This document shows positions 54,296-63,836 of a stretch of 64,000 nt of DNA, one piece after another; the first letter of the stretch is position 1; each line of letters opens with the position of its first letter. This DNA comes from an uncultured Flavobacteriaceae bacterium (GTDB taxonomy: Bacteria; Bacteroidota; Bacteroidia; Flavobacteriales; Flavobacteriaceae), in assembly GCA_947489085.1 (NCBI GenBank), contig CANLCJ010000012.1:1-64000 (forward strand). The letters run 5' to 3'. The notes beneath the pieces were generated by a model. The model was not told the DNA's origin, searched no databases, and saw nothing but the letters and a program-made list of their open reading frames with translations. The position numbers were made by a program, and so were the translations under genes.

Positions 54296-55567
54296 TTAAA
54301 GATCGTATTGTTTTATTTTTCGATATAATGTGCGTTCGCTAATTCCTAGCTCGGATGCCGCTAATTTGCGTTTGCCATTATGGCGTTCTAAAGATTTCTT
54401 AATAAGTTCTAATTCTTTATCATGCAAAGATAATGTTTCTTCTTCCTCAATTTCTTCAGCAAAATGGTATTTATCTCCGTTATTGCTCACATTGGCGCGT
54501 TCTGGTATAGAGAGTACTTCTGGTCTTTCCACGACAGTTTCCTCTTCAAAAGCAAAATCTTCAGAAACGGCATCGTCATCACCATATATTTTTTGAATTA
54601 GGTGTTCATTCTCTTTTTCAACGTCTTTAGAGTTTCCATTTTTCATAAGTTCCATGGTTAACTTCTTAAGGTCGTTTAAATCGCTCTTCATATCGAAGAG
54701 TACTTTATAGAGAATTTCCCGTTCGCTGCTAAAATCGCTTTCACTTTTAGACGATTTTACTACGGCAGGCAAATTGTTTGCCCCATAAACAGGAAGGTAG
54801 GTTTTTAAAGCCTCGCCCGTAATAGTTCTGTTTTGCTCTAAAACAGAAACCTGTTCTGCCACATTTCGCAGTTGCCTAATATTACCGCTCCACCTGTGTT
54901 TTTGTAATAATTGCACGGCATTATCGGTTAACTTAACCGTTGGCATTTTATACTTTAGAGCAAAATCGCTGGCAAATTTTCGAAATAATAAGTGAATGTC
55001 TTCCGTACGTTCTCTAAGTGGAGGTAATAGTAGTTCTACTGTGCTAAGGCGGTAATAGAGGTCTTCTCTAAATTTCTCTTTCTCTATAGCTTCGAACATA
55101 TTTACGTTTGTCGCCGCAACAATACGCACATTGGTCTTTTGTACTTTACTAGAGCCTACTTTAATAAATTCACCATTCTCTAAAACACGTAATAAGCGCA
55201 CTTGCGTGGTTAGGGGGAGTTCTCCAACTTCGTCTAAAAAAATAGTGCCACCATCTGCAACTTCAAAATACCCACTGCGTGTAGATGTAGCTCCTGTAAA
55301 AGCGCCTTTTTCGTGTCCAAACAATTCACTGTCTATAGTGCCTTCTGGAATAGCACCACAGTTTACAGCAATGTATTTGTTATGTTTACGGTGGGAGAGT
55401 TGGTGTATTATTTTAGGAATACTTTCTTTACCAACGCCACTTTCGCCTGTTACTAAAACAGAAATGTCTGTTGGTGCAACGCGTATAGCTTTTTCTATAG
55501 CGCGATTAAGTGCCAAGGTATTGCCTATAATGCCAAAACGTTGTTTTATGGCTTGTACTGATTCCAT
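54296..55567 (-). CDS. Sigma-54-dependent transcriptional activator
   Basis: A protein of 423 residues without an N-terminal receiver. The AAA+ domain (about 10-240) has Walker A GESGVGKE, the sigma-54 contact loop GAFTGAT, Walker B FLDEVGELP and the arginine finger region RFREDLYYRL. A variable acidic linker follows, and a Fis-type helix-turn-helix ends the protein (ELELIKKSLERHNGKRKLAASELGISERTLYRKIKQYDL). With no sensory domain its activity may be set by level or partner. It lies between miaB and the lptE cluster. Confidence 0.92.
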   Translation of the reverse strand: MESVQAIKQRFGIIGNTLALNRAIEKAIRVAPTDISVLVTGESGVGKESIPKIIHQLSHRKHNKYIAVNCGAIPEGTIDSELFGHEKGAFTGATSTRSGYFEVADGGTIFLDEVGELPLTTQVRLLRVLENGEFIKVGSSKVQKTNVRIVAATNVNMFEAIEKEKFREDLYYRLSTVELLLPPLRERTEDIHLLFRKFASDFALKYKMPTVKLTDNAVQLLQKHRWSGNIRQLRNVAEQVSVLEQNRTITGEALKTYLPVYGANNLPAVVKSSKSESDFSSEREILYKVLFDMKSDLNDLKKLTMELMKNGNSKDVEKENEHLIQKIYGDDDAVSEDFAFEEETVVERPEVLSIPERANVSNNGDKYHFAEEIEEEETLSLHDKELELIKKSLERHNGKRKLAASELGISERTLYRKIKQYDL

Positions 55568-55761
55568 AGGTGCTTAGTTTTCAATATATTCAGAAATGCC
55601 TGTTTTTTTAGTTTACCTGCTTTTAGCATTGCAATAGTTTTACCAAAGGTTAGTTATAAAATAACTAGCAGCAACCACACTACCTTTTCGTTTGCGTTCA
55701 AATAAGGGCTTTAAGTTTTCAACTAGAGAAAATGTTCTGTTATTAAAATTAAACATTTATT

Positions 55762-57210
55762 TTAATTGTTTTCGGAGTATCCCACAGGTTCGCCCAATAG
55801 CGTAGCACTGGTGCAATCTGTAATTTTAACATTAACAAAATCGCCTACCTTGTAATTTCCTTTAGGAAAAACTACAACAGTATTTTGTGTGTTTCTTCCA
55901 GACCAATGTGCGTCTGATCTTTTAGAGGCTTTTTCAATTAAAACTTCTTCCGTTCTGCCAATATGTTCTTGTGTACGGTATAAACTATGTTCCTGTTGCA
56001 AGGCTATAATTTCGTTAAGTCTGCGTTTTTTTACGGCTTCGGGAATATCGTCTTCCATTTTGCGTTCTGCAAGTGTGCCAGGACGTTCAGAATAAGCAAA
56101 CATAAAACCAAAGTCGTACTTAACGTAAGCCATTAGAGAGAGTGTGTCTTGGTGGTCTTCCTCGGTTTCTGTGGGGAAACCAGCTATCATGTCTTGGCTT
56201 ATGGCACAATCTGGAATTAAACGTTTTATGTTATCGATAAGCTTAAAATAGTCTTCGCGCGTGTGCAAGCGGTTCATTTCTTTTAGTATGCGGTTGCTGC
56301 CACTTTGTACAGGCAGGTGTATGTAATTGCAAATGTTTCTATGCTTGGCCATAGTTTCAATAACATCTAACGTAAAGTCTTGAGGGTTAGATGTGGAAAA
56401 GCGAAAACGCATTTTAGGTTGGGCTTTGGCACACATATCTAAAAGCATGGCAAAATTAACAGCTGTAGCTTTCTCGAAGTCTGTAGCTTTTTCAAAATCT
56501 TTTTTAAGTCCGCCACCATACCACAAATAGCTGTCTACATTTTGGCCTAAAAGTGTAACTTCCTTATAGCCTTTGTCCCAAAGCTCGTTTATTTCTTCTA
56601 TAATACTTTGTGGTTCTCTGCTGCGTTCTCTACCTCTGGTAAACGGTACCACACAAAATGTACACATGTTATCGCAACCTCTGGTAATAGAAACAAAGGC
56701 AGTAACCCCGTTGGTATTTAAACGTACTGGTGCAATATCTCCATAAGTTTCTTCTTTAGAAAGGATAACGTTAATGGCATCTCTACCATCTTCAACTTCT
56801 GCTAAAAGATTAGGTAAATCTTTATAAGCGTCTGGCCCAACCACTAGATCTACAATTTTTTCTTCTTCTAAAAACTTACTCTTTAAGCGTTCTGCCATAC
56901 AGCCTAAAACCCCAACCTTCATGTCTGGGTTGGAGCTTTGCTTTACAGCATTGTATTTCTCTAAACGTTTTCTAACAGTTTGTTCGGCTTTATCTCTAAT
57001 AGAGCAGGTGTTTACCAAAACCAAATCGGCATCTTCTAAGTTCTGTGTTGTGTTATAACCTTGCTTTGCAAGAATAGAAGCTACAATTTCACTATCGCTA
57101 AAATTCATTTGGCAGCCATAACTTTCTATAAAAAGTTTACGTGTGTTTTCTGCTTTATTCTCTATATTTAGAGAAGCGCCCTGCTTGCTTTCGTCTATAA
57201 TTTTTTCCAT
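55762..57210 (-). CDS. miaB: tRNA-2-methylthio-N6-dimethylallyladenosine synthase
   Basis: A protein of 482 residues. It has an N-terminal UPF0004 domain with its three cluster cysteines ([38 protein letters not shown]), the radical SAM motif [22 protein letters not shown] (CxxxCxxC) and a C-terminal TRAM domain. It thiomethylates A37 of tRNAs reading UNN codons. The length is slightly above E. coli MiaB because of an N-terminal extension. Confidence 0.96.
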   Translation of the reverse strand: MEKIIDESKQGASLNIENKAENTRKLFIESYGCQMNFSDSEIVASILAKQGYNTTQNLEDADLVLVNTCSIRDKAEQTVRKRLEKYNAVKQSSNPDMKVGVLGCMAERLKSKFLEEEKIVDLVVGPDAYKDLPNLLAEVEDGRDAINVILSKEETYGDIAPVRLNTNGVTAFVSITRGCDNMCTFCVVPFTRGRERSREPQSIIEEINELWDKGYKEVTLLGQNVDSYLWYGGGLKKDFEKATDFEKATAVNFAMLLDMCAKAQPKMRFRFSTSNPQDFTLDVIETMAKHRNICNYIHLPVQSGSNRILKEMNRLHTREDYFKLIDNIKRLIPDCAISQDMIAGFPTETEEDHQDTLSLMAYVKYDFGFMFAYSERPGTLAERKMEDDIPEAVKKRRLNEIIALQQEHSLYRTQEHIGRTEEVLIEKASKRSDAHWSGRNTQNTVVVFPKGNYKVGDFVNVKITDCTSATLLGEPVGYSENN

Positions 57211-57373
57211 AATAATCTACAACTCATCAAGAGTTAATATGCATGCAAAGATACAATATAATTGACTATTGTGACAAAGTGACAGGTTGATTTTTAATAT
57301 AATTTTTAGATTTTATTGAAATCATTTTCTTATTTTGAGCATCCACTAAATAGGTTGTAAAAGTTTGAAGAAG

Positions 57374-58081
57374 ATGAAGTTAATAAAGCATGTGCTTTTT
57401 ATTGTTTCCATATCGTTTTGTTTCATGAATATGAAATGCGAAAGTAATGATGAGGTAATTATAGATACAGATAATTTATTATTAGGCAGTTGGGAAGCAA
57501 CAGCATTTAATGAAAATAAAATTACGTTTAACAGAACTTCAGAATTACCAGAAAATAATTTTGGCATTCAGTTTAAAGAAAAAGGGCAATTAGTAGACCG
57601 GTCTCCAGGATGGGGAAAAACGCCACCACTTATTTTTCAGGCCTTTAAAGGAAAGTGGGAAATGATAGATAATACGATAGCCATAACGCAGGAGCATTTT
57701 CCAAATAATTACCAATGGAAAATCGAAGCGTTAAGCAATACAGAGTTAATTGTAACTCGAGATATCTCTCCTCAAGAATTAGATTATCTAGATTTATTAT
57801 TTAAATTCGATGCCATTGCAAAAGATGTTACAGGTATAACTTGTAGCGATACCAGTGCTTTTTGTGCTGTGCCATACGGCGCTAAAGCCTGTGGCGGCCC
57901 TCAGGGTTTTGCTTTCTATCCCAAAACAATAGATACATTAGCCTTTTTAGAAAAAGTGGATAAGTACACACAGGCAGAAATAAGTTACAACGAGAAGTGG
58001 GGAGTGTTTTCTACTTGCGATGCTCCCCATAAGCCTGAGACCGTAATTTGCGAGAACGGCGTACCAACGTTATTGTACTAA
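57374..58081 (+). CDS. Lipocalin-like lipoprotein with a Cys-rich tail
   Basis: A protein of 235 residues. A lipoprotein-like signal ends MNMKCES, the lipocalin-type core (about 38-135) has LLGSWEATAFNENKITF, FGIQFKEKGQLVDRSP, FKGKWEMIDNTIAIT and ELIVTRD, and the tail (about 150-235) contains six cysteines (ITCSDTSAFCAVPYGAKACGG, FSTCDAP, VICENG), a possible second disulfide-bonded domain. It is probably periplasmic or surface exposed. The ATG at 57374 is preferred over the TTG at 57365. The tail family is not recognised. Confidence 0.65.
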   Translation: MKLIKHVLFIVSISFCFMNMKCESNDEVIIDTDNLLLGSWEATAFNENKITFNRTSELPENNFGIQFKEKGQLVDRSPGWGKTPPLIFQAFKGKWEMIDNTIAITQEHFPNNYQWKIEALSNTELIVTRDISPQELDYLDLLFKFDAIAKDVTGITCSDTSAFCAVPYGAKACGGPQGFAFYPKTIDTLAFLEKVDKYTQAEISYNEKWGVFSTCDAPHKPETVICENGVPTLLY

Positions 58082-58171
58082 CTTATTTTATATTTTAATA
58101 GCATTTATTTTACGTGTTGCAATGCATGGTGTTTTTGCGTATAATTGTAGTTTATTTACACAAAGTAAACT

Positions 58172-58945
58172 ATGCAACCATTCCAAACTCTTTTAGAAAA
58201 AATAGAAAATGCAAAAACACTCGATTTTGGCGATCTTGTAAGCGAGTCTATAGAATTATTTAAGAAAGTTTGGGTGCAGGGGTTGTTGTTACAGGTCTTT
58301 ACTTTGGTGGTGTTTATTCCTTTAATAGCTATTTTTTACGTACCATTATTAGGTTTTGTAATTACGGAACAAGGAAATAATCCAGAGGGGATTAACAATT
58401 TTGTAGAGAGCATGTCTATACCATACATTTTAATTATTACCGTAGGTTTTATAGTGTTGGGAGTGGTAGTATCTGCCTTAAATGCTGCTTTTTACAGAAT
58501 TATAAAGCTCGTAGACAATGGAGATGCTGTTACAAACTCAGATTTCTTTTATTTTATAAAAGAAGGACGTTTAAAGCGGGTGGCCGTACTTACGCTAATA
58601 GGTTTGCTATTAATAATACCGTCTGCTTTGCTGTGCTATATACCACTTATCTATATGGTAGTGCCTCTAGCTTTTTTAATGCCAGTTTTTGTTTATAATG
58701 AAACATTGAGTTTGAGCGAAGTATTAAAACTTAGTTTTAAAATAGCCAATAAAAATTGGCTCATTGCATTTGGGCTCATAGTACTGGCTTACATGGCAAT
58801 TCTTGTTATAGGGATGTTAAGCTGTGGTATCGGGCAATTTTTCTTGCAAACATTTGTGTATTTACCATCCTACCTTATTTACAAGCATGTTGTAGATTTT
58901 GATACGAAAACAGATATTGATAAAATAGGAGCTACAGCATTGTAA
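58172..58945 (+). CDS. Integral membrane protein of unknown function
   Basis: A protein of 257 residues with about five or six hydrophobic segments (GLLLQVFTLVVFIPLIAIFY, ILIITVGFIVLGVVVSALNAAFY, VAVLTLIGLLLIIPSALLC, IYMVVPLAFLMPVFVY, WLIAFGLIVLAYMAILVIGM). The N-terminal DFGDLVSESIELFKKVWVQG and middle KLSFKIANKNW recall membrane proteins with glycerophosphoryl phosphodiesterase-like membrane domains, but that is weak. A short inverted repeat TAGTTTA/TAAACTA flanks the start codon. Confidence 0.55.
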   Translation: MQPFQTLLEKIENAKTLDFGDLVSESIELFKKVWVQGLLLQVFTLVVFIPLIAIFYVPLLGFVITEQGNNPEGINNFVESMSIPYILIITVGFIVLGVVVSALNAAFYRIIKLVDNGDAVTNSDFFYFIKEGRLKRVAVLTLIGLLLIIPSALLCYIPLIYMVVPLAFLMPVFVYNETLSLSEVLKLSFKIANKNWLIAFGLIVLAYMAILVIGMLSCGIGQFFLQTFVYLPSYLIYKHVVDFDTKTDIDKIGATAL

Positions 58946-59089
58946 AGTATACAAACCAGAAGTGTTTGTATCTAATATCTTGCACGCTAGCTACAATTGG
59001 TCCTGTTGCAGTAAACATTTTAGACTAATTGATAGTAAAGTTCTAAAGAGTCGACTACCTAAGTTACCAAGCCAAAACCTAAATTACAA

Positions 59090-59992
59090 TTGAGAGCATT
59101 ACTTTATATTTTATTGTTTTTATCCGCACAGGTCGCAAGTTCTCAAAATAATCAGTTAGAATTAAAAATAAGTAACGATAAATTTATATTTCAAGACAGG
59201 TATTACACAGCAGGTTTTCATGCAACTTATAGAAAATCGATTAAATCTTTGCCTTTATTGAAAACGCAACCAGAAGAGAAACTGCAATTAAGTGTAGCGC
59301 TAGGTAGCGAAATTTATACCCCCACAAATTTAATTTCTACAGATGTAAATAATTTTGATCGCCCTTATGCAGGTTGGCTTTTTGTGGCTATAGAAATAGC
59401 TAAAATCAAACAGAAATCAGCATTGTTTTTAGCTTTAGAAACAGGGGTTACGGGCACGCCTTCTCTAGCAAGCAATTTACAAATTGGGTTCCATGATTTT
59501 TTTAATATAGAAAGCGACCCACCGTGGACAGACGAGATTGCATCTAGTTGGTTAGTTAACCTCAAGGCTTTAAAAGTATACGAAGTAACCTCGACTGCTA
59601 AAACAAGTTTTCAAAACCACAGTTCTGTAAGTTTAGGGAGCAAAGACACCTATGTGGCTAACGAGTTCCAATTTTTCTTTGGAAAGTTTCTAGATCTTCA
59701 AAACTCCTATAGGTTGAATGCTCTATCTGGAAAAACACGCAAAGAAGTGTTTGGTTTTGTAACCGCAGGATACAGGTACGTTTTGTTAAACGCTTTAATA
59801 GAAGGTAATCCTTTTAATAATAACGATCCTTTTACAACGGCTATAGAACGTCAAATTTTAACATTAAAAGCAGGTGGTGTTTGGAGAACAGAACATTACA
59901 TATACAAGTTAGAATACAATTTTAATACAAAAGAAACACCAACAGCTGTGGCACATGCCTTTGGTGCATTTACTTTTGGTTTTAACTTTTAG
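59090..59992 (+). CDS. LpxR-like lipid A deacylase
   Basis: A protein of 300 residues with a signal peptide and the DUF2219/LpxR pattern: NDKFIFQDRYYTAGFHATYRKS, YTPTNLISTDVNNFDRPYAGWLFVAIE and a C-terminal outer-membrane-type strand ending FTFGFNF. LpxR removes the 3'-acyloxyacyl chains of lipid A in the outer membrane, Ca-dependent. The frame starts at a TTG directly at the signal peptide; the nearest upstream in-frame codon is a stop and no ATG precedes the motif region, so TTG initiation is likely. Confidence 0.8.
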   Translation: MRALLYILLFLSAQVASSQNNQLELKISNDKFIFQDRYYTAGFHATYRKSIKSLPLLKTQPEEKLQLSVALGSEIYTPTNLISTDVNNFDRPYAGWLFVAIEIAKIKQKSALFLALETGVTGTPSLASNLQIGFHDFFNIESDPPWTDEIASSWLVNLKALKVYEVTSTAKTSFQNHSSVSLGSKDTYVANEFQFFFGKFLDLQNSYRLNALSGKTRKEVFGFVTAGYRYVLLNALIEGNPFNNNDPFTTAIERQILTLKAGGVWRTEHYIYKLEYNFNTKETPTAVAHAFGAFTFGFNF

Positions 59993-60076
59993 AAAAATAT
60001 AAAACGTAAACTGGCTGTCATAATATTAAGATTGTGTAAATTACCGATAAATTAGGTAGATAAACTTTTTTTCATA

Positions 60077-60084
60077 TACATTTG
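60077..60084 (+). promoter_or_regulatory. -7 element upstream of topA
   Basis: TACATTTG fits TAnnTTTG; a -33 TTTG at the right distance is not seen. The start would be about 15-20 nt before the ATG. Confidence 0.45.
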
Positions 60085-60103
60085 TAGCTACAAAAAACAA
60101 CGT

Positions 60104-62659
60104 ATGGCGAAGAATTTAGTAATAGTAGAGTCACCAGCCAAGGCTAAGACTATAGAGAAATTTTTAGGAAAAGATTTTAAAGTAGAGTCTAGTTTTGGAC
60201 ATATAGCAGACCTGCCCTCGAAGGAGTTGGGTGTTAATGTAGATGGTGATTTTAAACCTAAATACGAAGTATCTAAAGACAAAAAAGAAGTTGTAAAAAA
60301 ACTTAAAGATTTAGCAAAACGCGCAGAGATTGTTTGGCTAGCTAGTGATGAGGATCGAGAAGGAGAAGCCATTGCGTGGCACTTAGCGGAAACCTTAAAA
60401 TTAGATAAAGAAAAAACAAAACGCATTGTTTTTCATGAAATTACCAAGGCAGCAATTAAGAAGGCCATAGAAAACCCAAGAGGTATAGATTACGATCTTG
60501 TAGATGCGCAACAGGCGCGTCGTGTTTTAGATAGAATAGTAGGATATGAGCTTTCGCCTGTATTGTGGCGTAAAGTAAAAGGCGGTTTATCTGCAGGCCG
60601 CGTACAATCGGTATCCGTACGTCTTATTGTAGAAAAAGAAAGAGAAATTCAAGGGTTTACGCCTAAAGCATCTTATAGAATAGATGCGGAATTTTCTAAT
60701 GAAGACGGTCAAAGCTTTAAAGCCAAACTGCCTAAGAATTTTGAAACAAAAGCAGAAGCACAAAAGTTTCTAGAATTAAATGCGCCAGCAAATTTTAAAG
60801 TAGCCGATCTCCAAAAGAAACCTGCAAAAAAATCGCCAGCAGCGCCCTTTACAACATCTACCTTGCAGCAAGAAGCATCTCGAAAGTTATACTTTTCGGT
60901 AAGTAAAACCATGACGATGGCACAGCGTTTATACGAAGCAGGTTTAATAACATATATGAGAACAGATAGTGTAAACCTATCTGATGAGGCAAGGCAAGGG
61001 GCACAAGCAGAAATAGAAACTGCCTACGGCTCTAATTACAGCAATCCAAGAAATTATAAAGGAAAAGCAAAAGGCGCACAAGAGGCTCACGAAGCCATAA
61101 GACCAACCGATTTTTCCAGACATACCGTAGATATAGATAGAGACCAAGCACGTTTATACGAGCTGATTTGGAAAAGAGCTATAGCCTCCCAAATGAGCGA
61201 TGCACAATTGGAACGTACAAACGTAAAAATAGCAGGATCTACCCATAAGGAAACATTTACTGCTAACGGAGAAGTTATAAAATTTGAAGGATTTTTAAAA
61301 GTATACCTAGAAGGTACAGACGATGAAGATGCAGAGCAAGACGGTATGTTACCAGCAATGCAGGTACAAGAAACATTACTCAATAGTTATATTTCGGCAA
61401 CAGAACGCTATACAAGACCGCCAGCACGTTTTACAGAGGCCTCTTTAGTGAAAAAATTGGAAGAGTTAGGTATTGGACGACCGTCTACTTATGCCCCTAC
61501 GATTTCAACCATTCAGAATAGAAATTATGTGGAAAAAGGCACAGTAGAAGGCACAGAACGCGAATACACACAATTAAAATTAGAAGAGGGGCAAGTAAAA
61601 ACAATTACCCTTTCTGAAAAAGTAGGCTCAGACAAAGGCAAACTGGTGCCAACAGATATAGGCATGATTGTAACCGATTTTCTGGTAAATCATTTCGAAG
61701 CTATTTTAGATTACAACTTTACAGCAAAAGTAGAAGAAGATTTCGACGAAATTGCGGAAGGAAAAGAAGATTGGACCGAAATGATGCAATCTTTCTATAA
61801 AAAATTCCATCCCGTTGTAGAAGATGTAAAAGAAAATGCAGAACGTGAGTCTGGCGAGCGTATTTTAGGAGAAGATCCTAAAACAGGACGACGGGTAAGC
61901 GTACGTTTGGGTAAATTTGGCCCAATGGTTCAAATAGGAACTGTAGATGATGAAGAAAAACCGCAGTTTGCAAGTTTAGGGCCAGAACAACAATTAAATA
62001 CGATAACCTACGAAGAAGCGCTAGACCTGTTTCAGCTGCCAAAGCATTTAGGAGAATACGAAGGCGAAGAGGTTTTAGTGAATAATGGACGTTTTGGGCC
62101 GTATGTGAAGTTTGGTACCGCTTATGTGTCTTTGCCAAAAGGACAAGATGCTTTAAGCGTTGAGCTTGAAGATGCTATTGTTTTAATAAAAGAAAAACAA
62201 AAAGCAGACGCGCCAATATACATTTATAAAGATTTACCTGTACAAAAAGGAAAAGGACGTTTTGGCCCATTTATAAAATGGAACAATATGTTTATAAACG
62301 TCAATAAAAAATACGATTGGGATAACCTGTCTGATGCAGATATTGTACAACTGGTAGAAGATAAAATCCAAAAGGAAAAAGACAAATTGATCCACCATTG
62401 GGAAGACGAAGGCATTCGCGTAGAAAAAGCAAGATGGGGAAGGCATAATGTGATAAAAGGTAAAATAAAAGTAGAGCTGCCTAAAACAGTAGATGTTTCT
62501 GAAATGACTTTAGAAGAAGCACAAGCTCATATTGCAACAAAAGCACCAAAGAAAAAAGCTGCAGCTAAAAAGAAAGCGCCCGCTAAAAAGAAAGCAACAA
62601 CTAAAAAAACAACGGCCAAGAAAACAACAACTCGAAAAACGGCCGCAAAGAAAAAATAA
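60104..62659 (+). CDS. topA: DNA topoisomerase I
   Basis: A protein of 851 residues: Toprim domain (NLVIVESPAKAKTIEKFLG, LASDEDREGEAIAWHL), the catalytic tyrosine in ITYMRTDSVNLS, and C-terminal repeats of GRFGPMVQIG / GRFGPYVKFG / GRFGPFIKWN type in place of zinc ribbons. A final 36-residue Lys/Ala/Thr tail (KKK-A-AKKK) is histone-like, as in several Bacteroidota topoisomerases, and probably binds DNA. It relaxes negative supercoils. Confidence 0.97.
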   Translation: MAKNLVIVESPAKAKTIEKFLGKDFKVESSFGHIADLPSKELGVNVDGDFKPKYEVSKDKKEVVKKLKDLAKRAEIVWLASDEDREGEAIAWHLAETLKLDKEKTKRIVFHEITKAAIKKAIENPRGIDYDLVDAQQARRVLDRIVGYELSPVLWRKVKGGLSAGRVQSVSVRLIVEKEREIQGFTPKASYRIDAEFSNEDGQSFKAKLPKNFETKAEAQKFLELNAPANFKVADLQKKPAKKSPAAPFTTSTLQQEASRKLYFSVSKTMTMAQRLYEAGLITYMRTDSVNLSDEARQGAQAEIETAYGSNYSNPRNYKGKAKGAQEAHEAIRPTDFSRHTVDIDRDQARLYELIWKRAIASQMSDAQLERTNVKIAGSTHKETFTANGEVIKFEGFLKVYLEGTDDEDAEQDGMLPAMQVQETLLNSYISATERYTRPPARFTEASLVKKLEELGIGRPSTYAPTISTIQNRNYVEKGTVEGTEREYTQLKLEEGQVKTITLSEKVGSDKGKLVPTDIGMIVTDFLVNHFEAILDYNFTAKVEEDFDEIAEGKEDWTEMMQSFYKKFHPVVEDVKENAERESGERILGEDPKTGRRVSVRLGKFGPMVQIGTVDDEEKPQFASLGPEQQLNTITYEEALDLFQLPKHLGEYEGEEVLVNNGRFGPYVKFGTAYVSLPKGQDALSVELEDAIVLIKEKQKADAPIYIYKDLPVQKGKGRFGPFIKWNNMFINVNKKYDWDNLSDADIVQLVEDKIQKEKDKLIHHWEDEGIRVEKARWGRHNVIKGKIKVELPKTVDVSEMTLEEAQAHIATKAPKKKAAAKKKAPAKKKATTKKTTAKKTTTRKTAAKKK

Positions 62660-62669
62660 CTAACACCTC

Positions 62670-63836
62670 ATGAATTTTAATTTTCTTTCACCAGTATCAG
62701 ATGCCGTTTTAGCACATAATGAATTGCTGTCTGAACAAGCATTAGGAAGAAAACTAAACATACATTCCATACAAAACGGAATCCCTTCCTTAGAAGGTGT
62801 CGATATCGCTGTTTTAGGAGTTGTAGAAAATAGAAATCATGTAGATTATATAGGCGAAGGCTTCGCCCTAGACGAAATACGAAAAGCATTTTACGCACTT
62901 TTTCCAGGAGCTTGGACAACCAATGTGGTAGATCTAGGCGATATAAATGCTGGCGCAAGTGTAGAAGACACCTATTTTGCTTTACGAGAAACTATAGAAA
63001 TTCTTGTAAAACAAAACGTAATACCATTACTTTTAGGGGGCACACAAGATTTAACCTATGCCAATTACCGTGCTTACGATGCGTTAATGCCAATGGTTAA
63101 TTTGGTAAATATAGACAGTAAGTTCGATTTAGGAGATTCTGCAAAACCTATAAAAAACAATAGTTTTGTTGGTAAAGTAATTTTAGACGAACCTTATAAC
63201 CTCTTTAATTACGCAAATATTGGTTATCAAACCTATTTTAATTCTCAAGAAGAAATCGATTTAATGGATAGGCTCTATTTTGAGTCTTACAGGTTAGGAG
63301 AAATTAATAGAGATATTACCTTAGTAGAGCCCGTTTTAAGAGATGCCAACATTGTTAGTATCGATTTAACAGCCGTTAAAGGCGCAGAAGTAAGTTTAAA
63401 ACAAAAATTTTCGCCAAACGGTTTAGATGGCAAAGAAATCTGTGCCATAGCACGATATGCCGGTATAAGTAATAAAGTAAGTTCCTTTGGTATTTATGAG
63501 TACAAGCCTTCTCCCGACGACGATATAACATCTATGCTAGTAGCACAAATAATGTGGTATTTTATAGAAGGCGTTAATTGTAGAATAAAAGACGATGATT
63601 TTTCTAACGAAAACAACTTTCAAAAGTATTTTACGCTTTTAGAAGCCCAAGAACTCATATTTTATAAAAGTAATAAGACTGGACGATGGTGGGTCGAGAT
63701 TCCTTTTTTAGCAAATGTTAATAATAAATTAAAAAGACATACGTTATTACCATGCACGCATCAAGATTATTTGGACGCATGCAACAATATTGTGCCAGAC
63801 AGATGGTTTAAGGCATTTCAAAAGAATTCAATTTAA
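62670..63836 (+). CDS. Ureohydrolase-fold protein (formimidoylglutamase-like), metal site degenerate
   Basis: A protein of 388 residues with the arginase/agmatinase fold layout: AVLGVVENRNHVDYIGEGFALDEIRKAF, VIPLLLGGTQDLTYANYRAY, MVNLVNIDSKFDLGDS, ANIVSIDLTAVKGAEVS. The metal ligands of active members (GGDH, DAHxD, SxDxD) appear as GGTQ, DSKFD and SIDLT, so three of six ligands are altered. It is annotated as formimidoylglutamase in related genomes as I recall, but catalysis is doubtful. It lies 10 bp after topA. Confidence 0.7.
   Translation: MNFNFLSPVSDAVLAHNELLSEQALGRKLNIHSIQNGIPSLEGVDIAVLGVVENRNHVDYIGEGFALDEIRKAFYALFPGAWTTNVVDLGDINAGASVEDTYFALRETIEILVKQNVIPLLLGGTQDLTYANYRAYDALMPMVNLVNIDSKFDLGDSAKPIKNNSFVGKVILDEPYNLFNYANIGYQTYFNSQEEIDLMDRLYFESYRLGEINRDITLVEPVLRDANIVSIDLTAVKGAEVSLKQKFSPNGLDGKEICAIARYAGISNKVSSFGIYEYKPSPDDDITSMLVAQIMWYFIEGVNCRIKDDDFSNENNFQKYFTLLEAQELIFYKSNKTGRWWVEIPFLANVNNKLKRHTLLPCTHQDYLDACNNIVPDRWFKAFQKNSI

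Noticed and set aside
58148-58172. Inverted repeat TAGTTTA/TAAACTA before the membrane protein gene as an operator
   Set aside because: It is short and AT-rich in AT-rich surroundings, with no regulator nearby; chance occurrence is likely.
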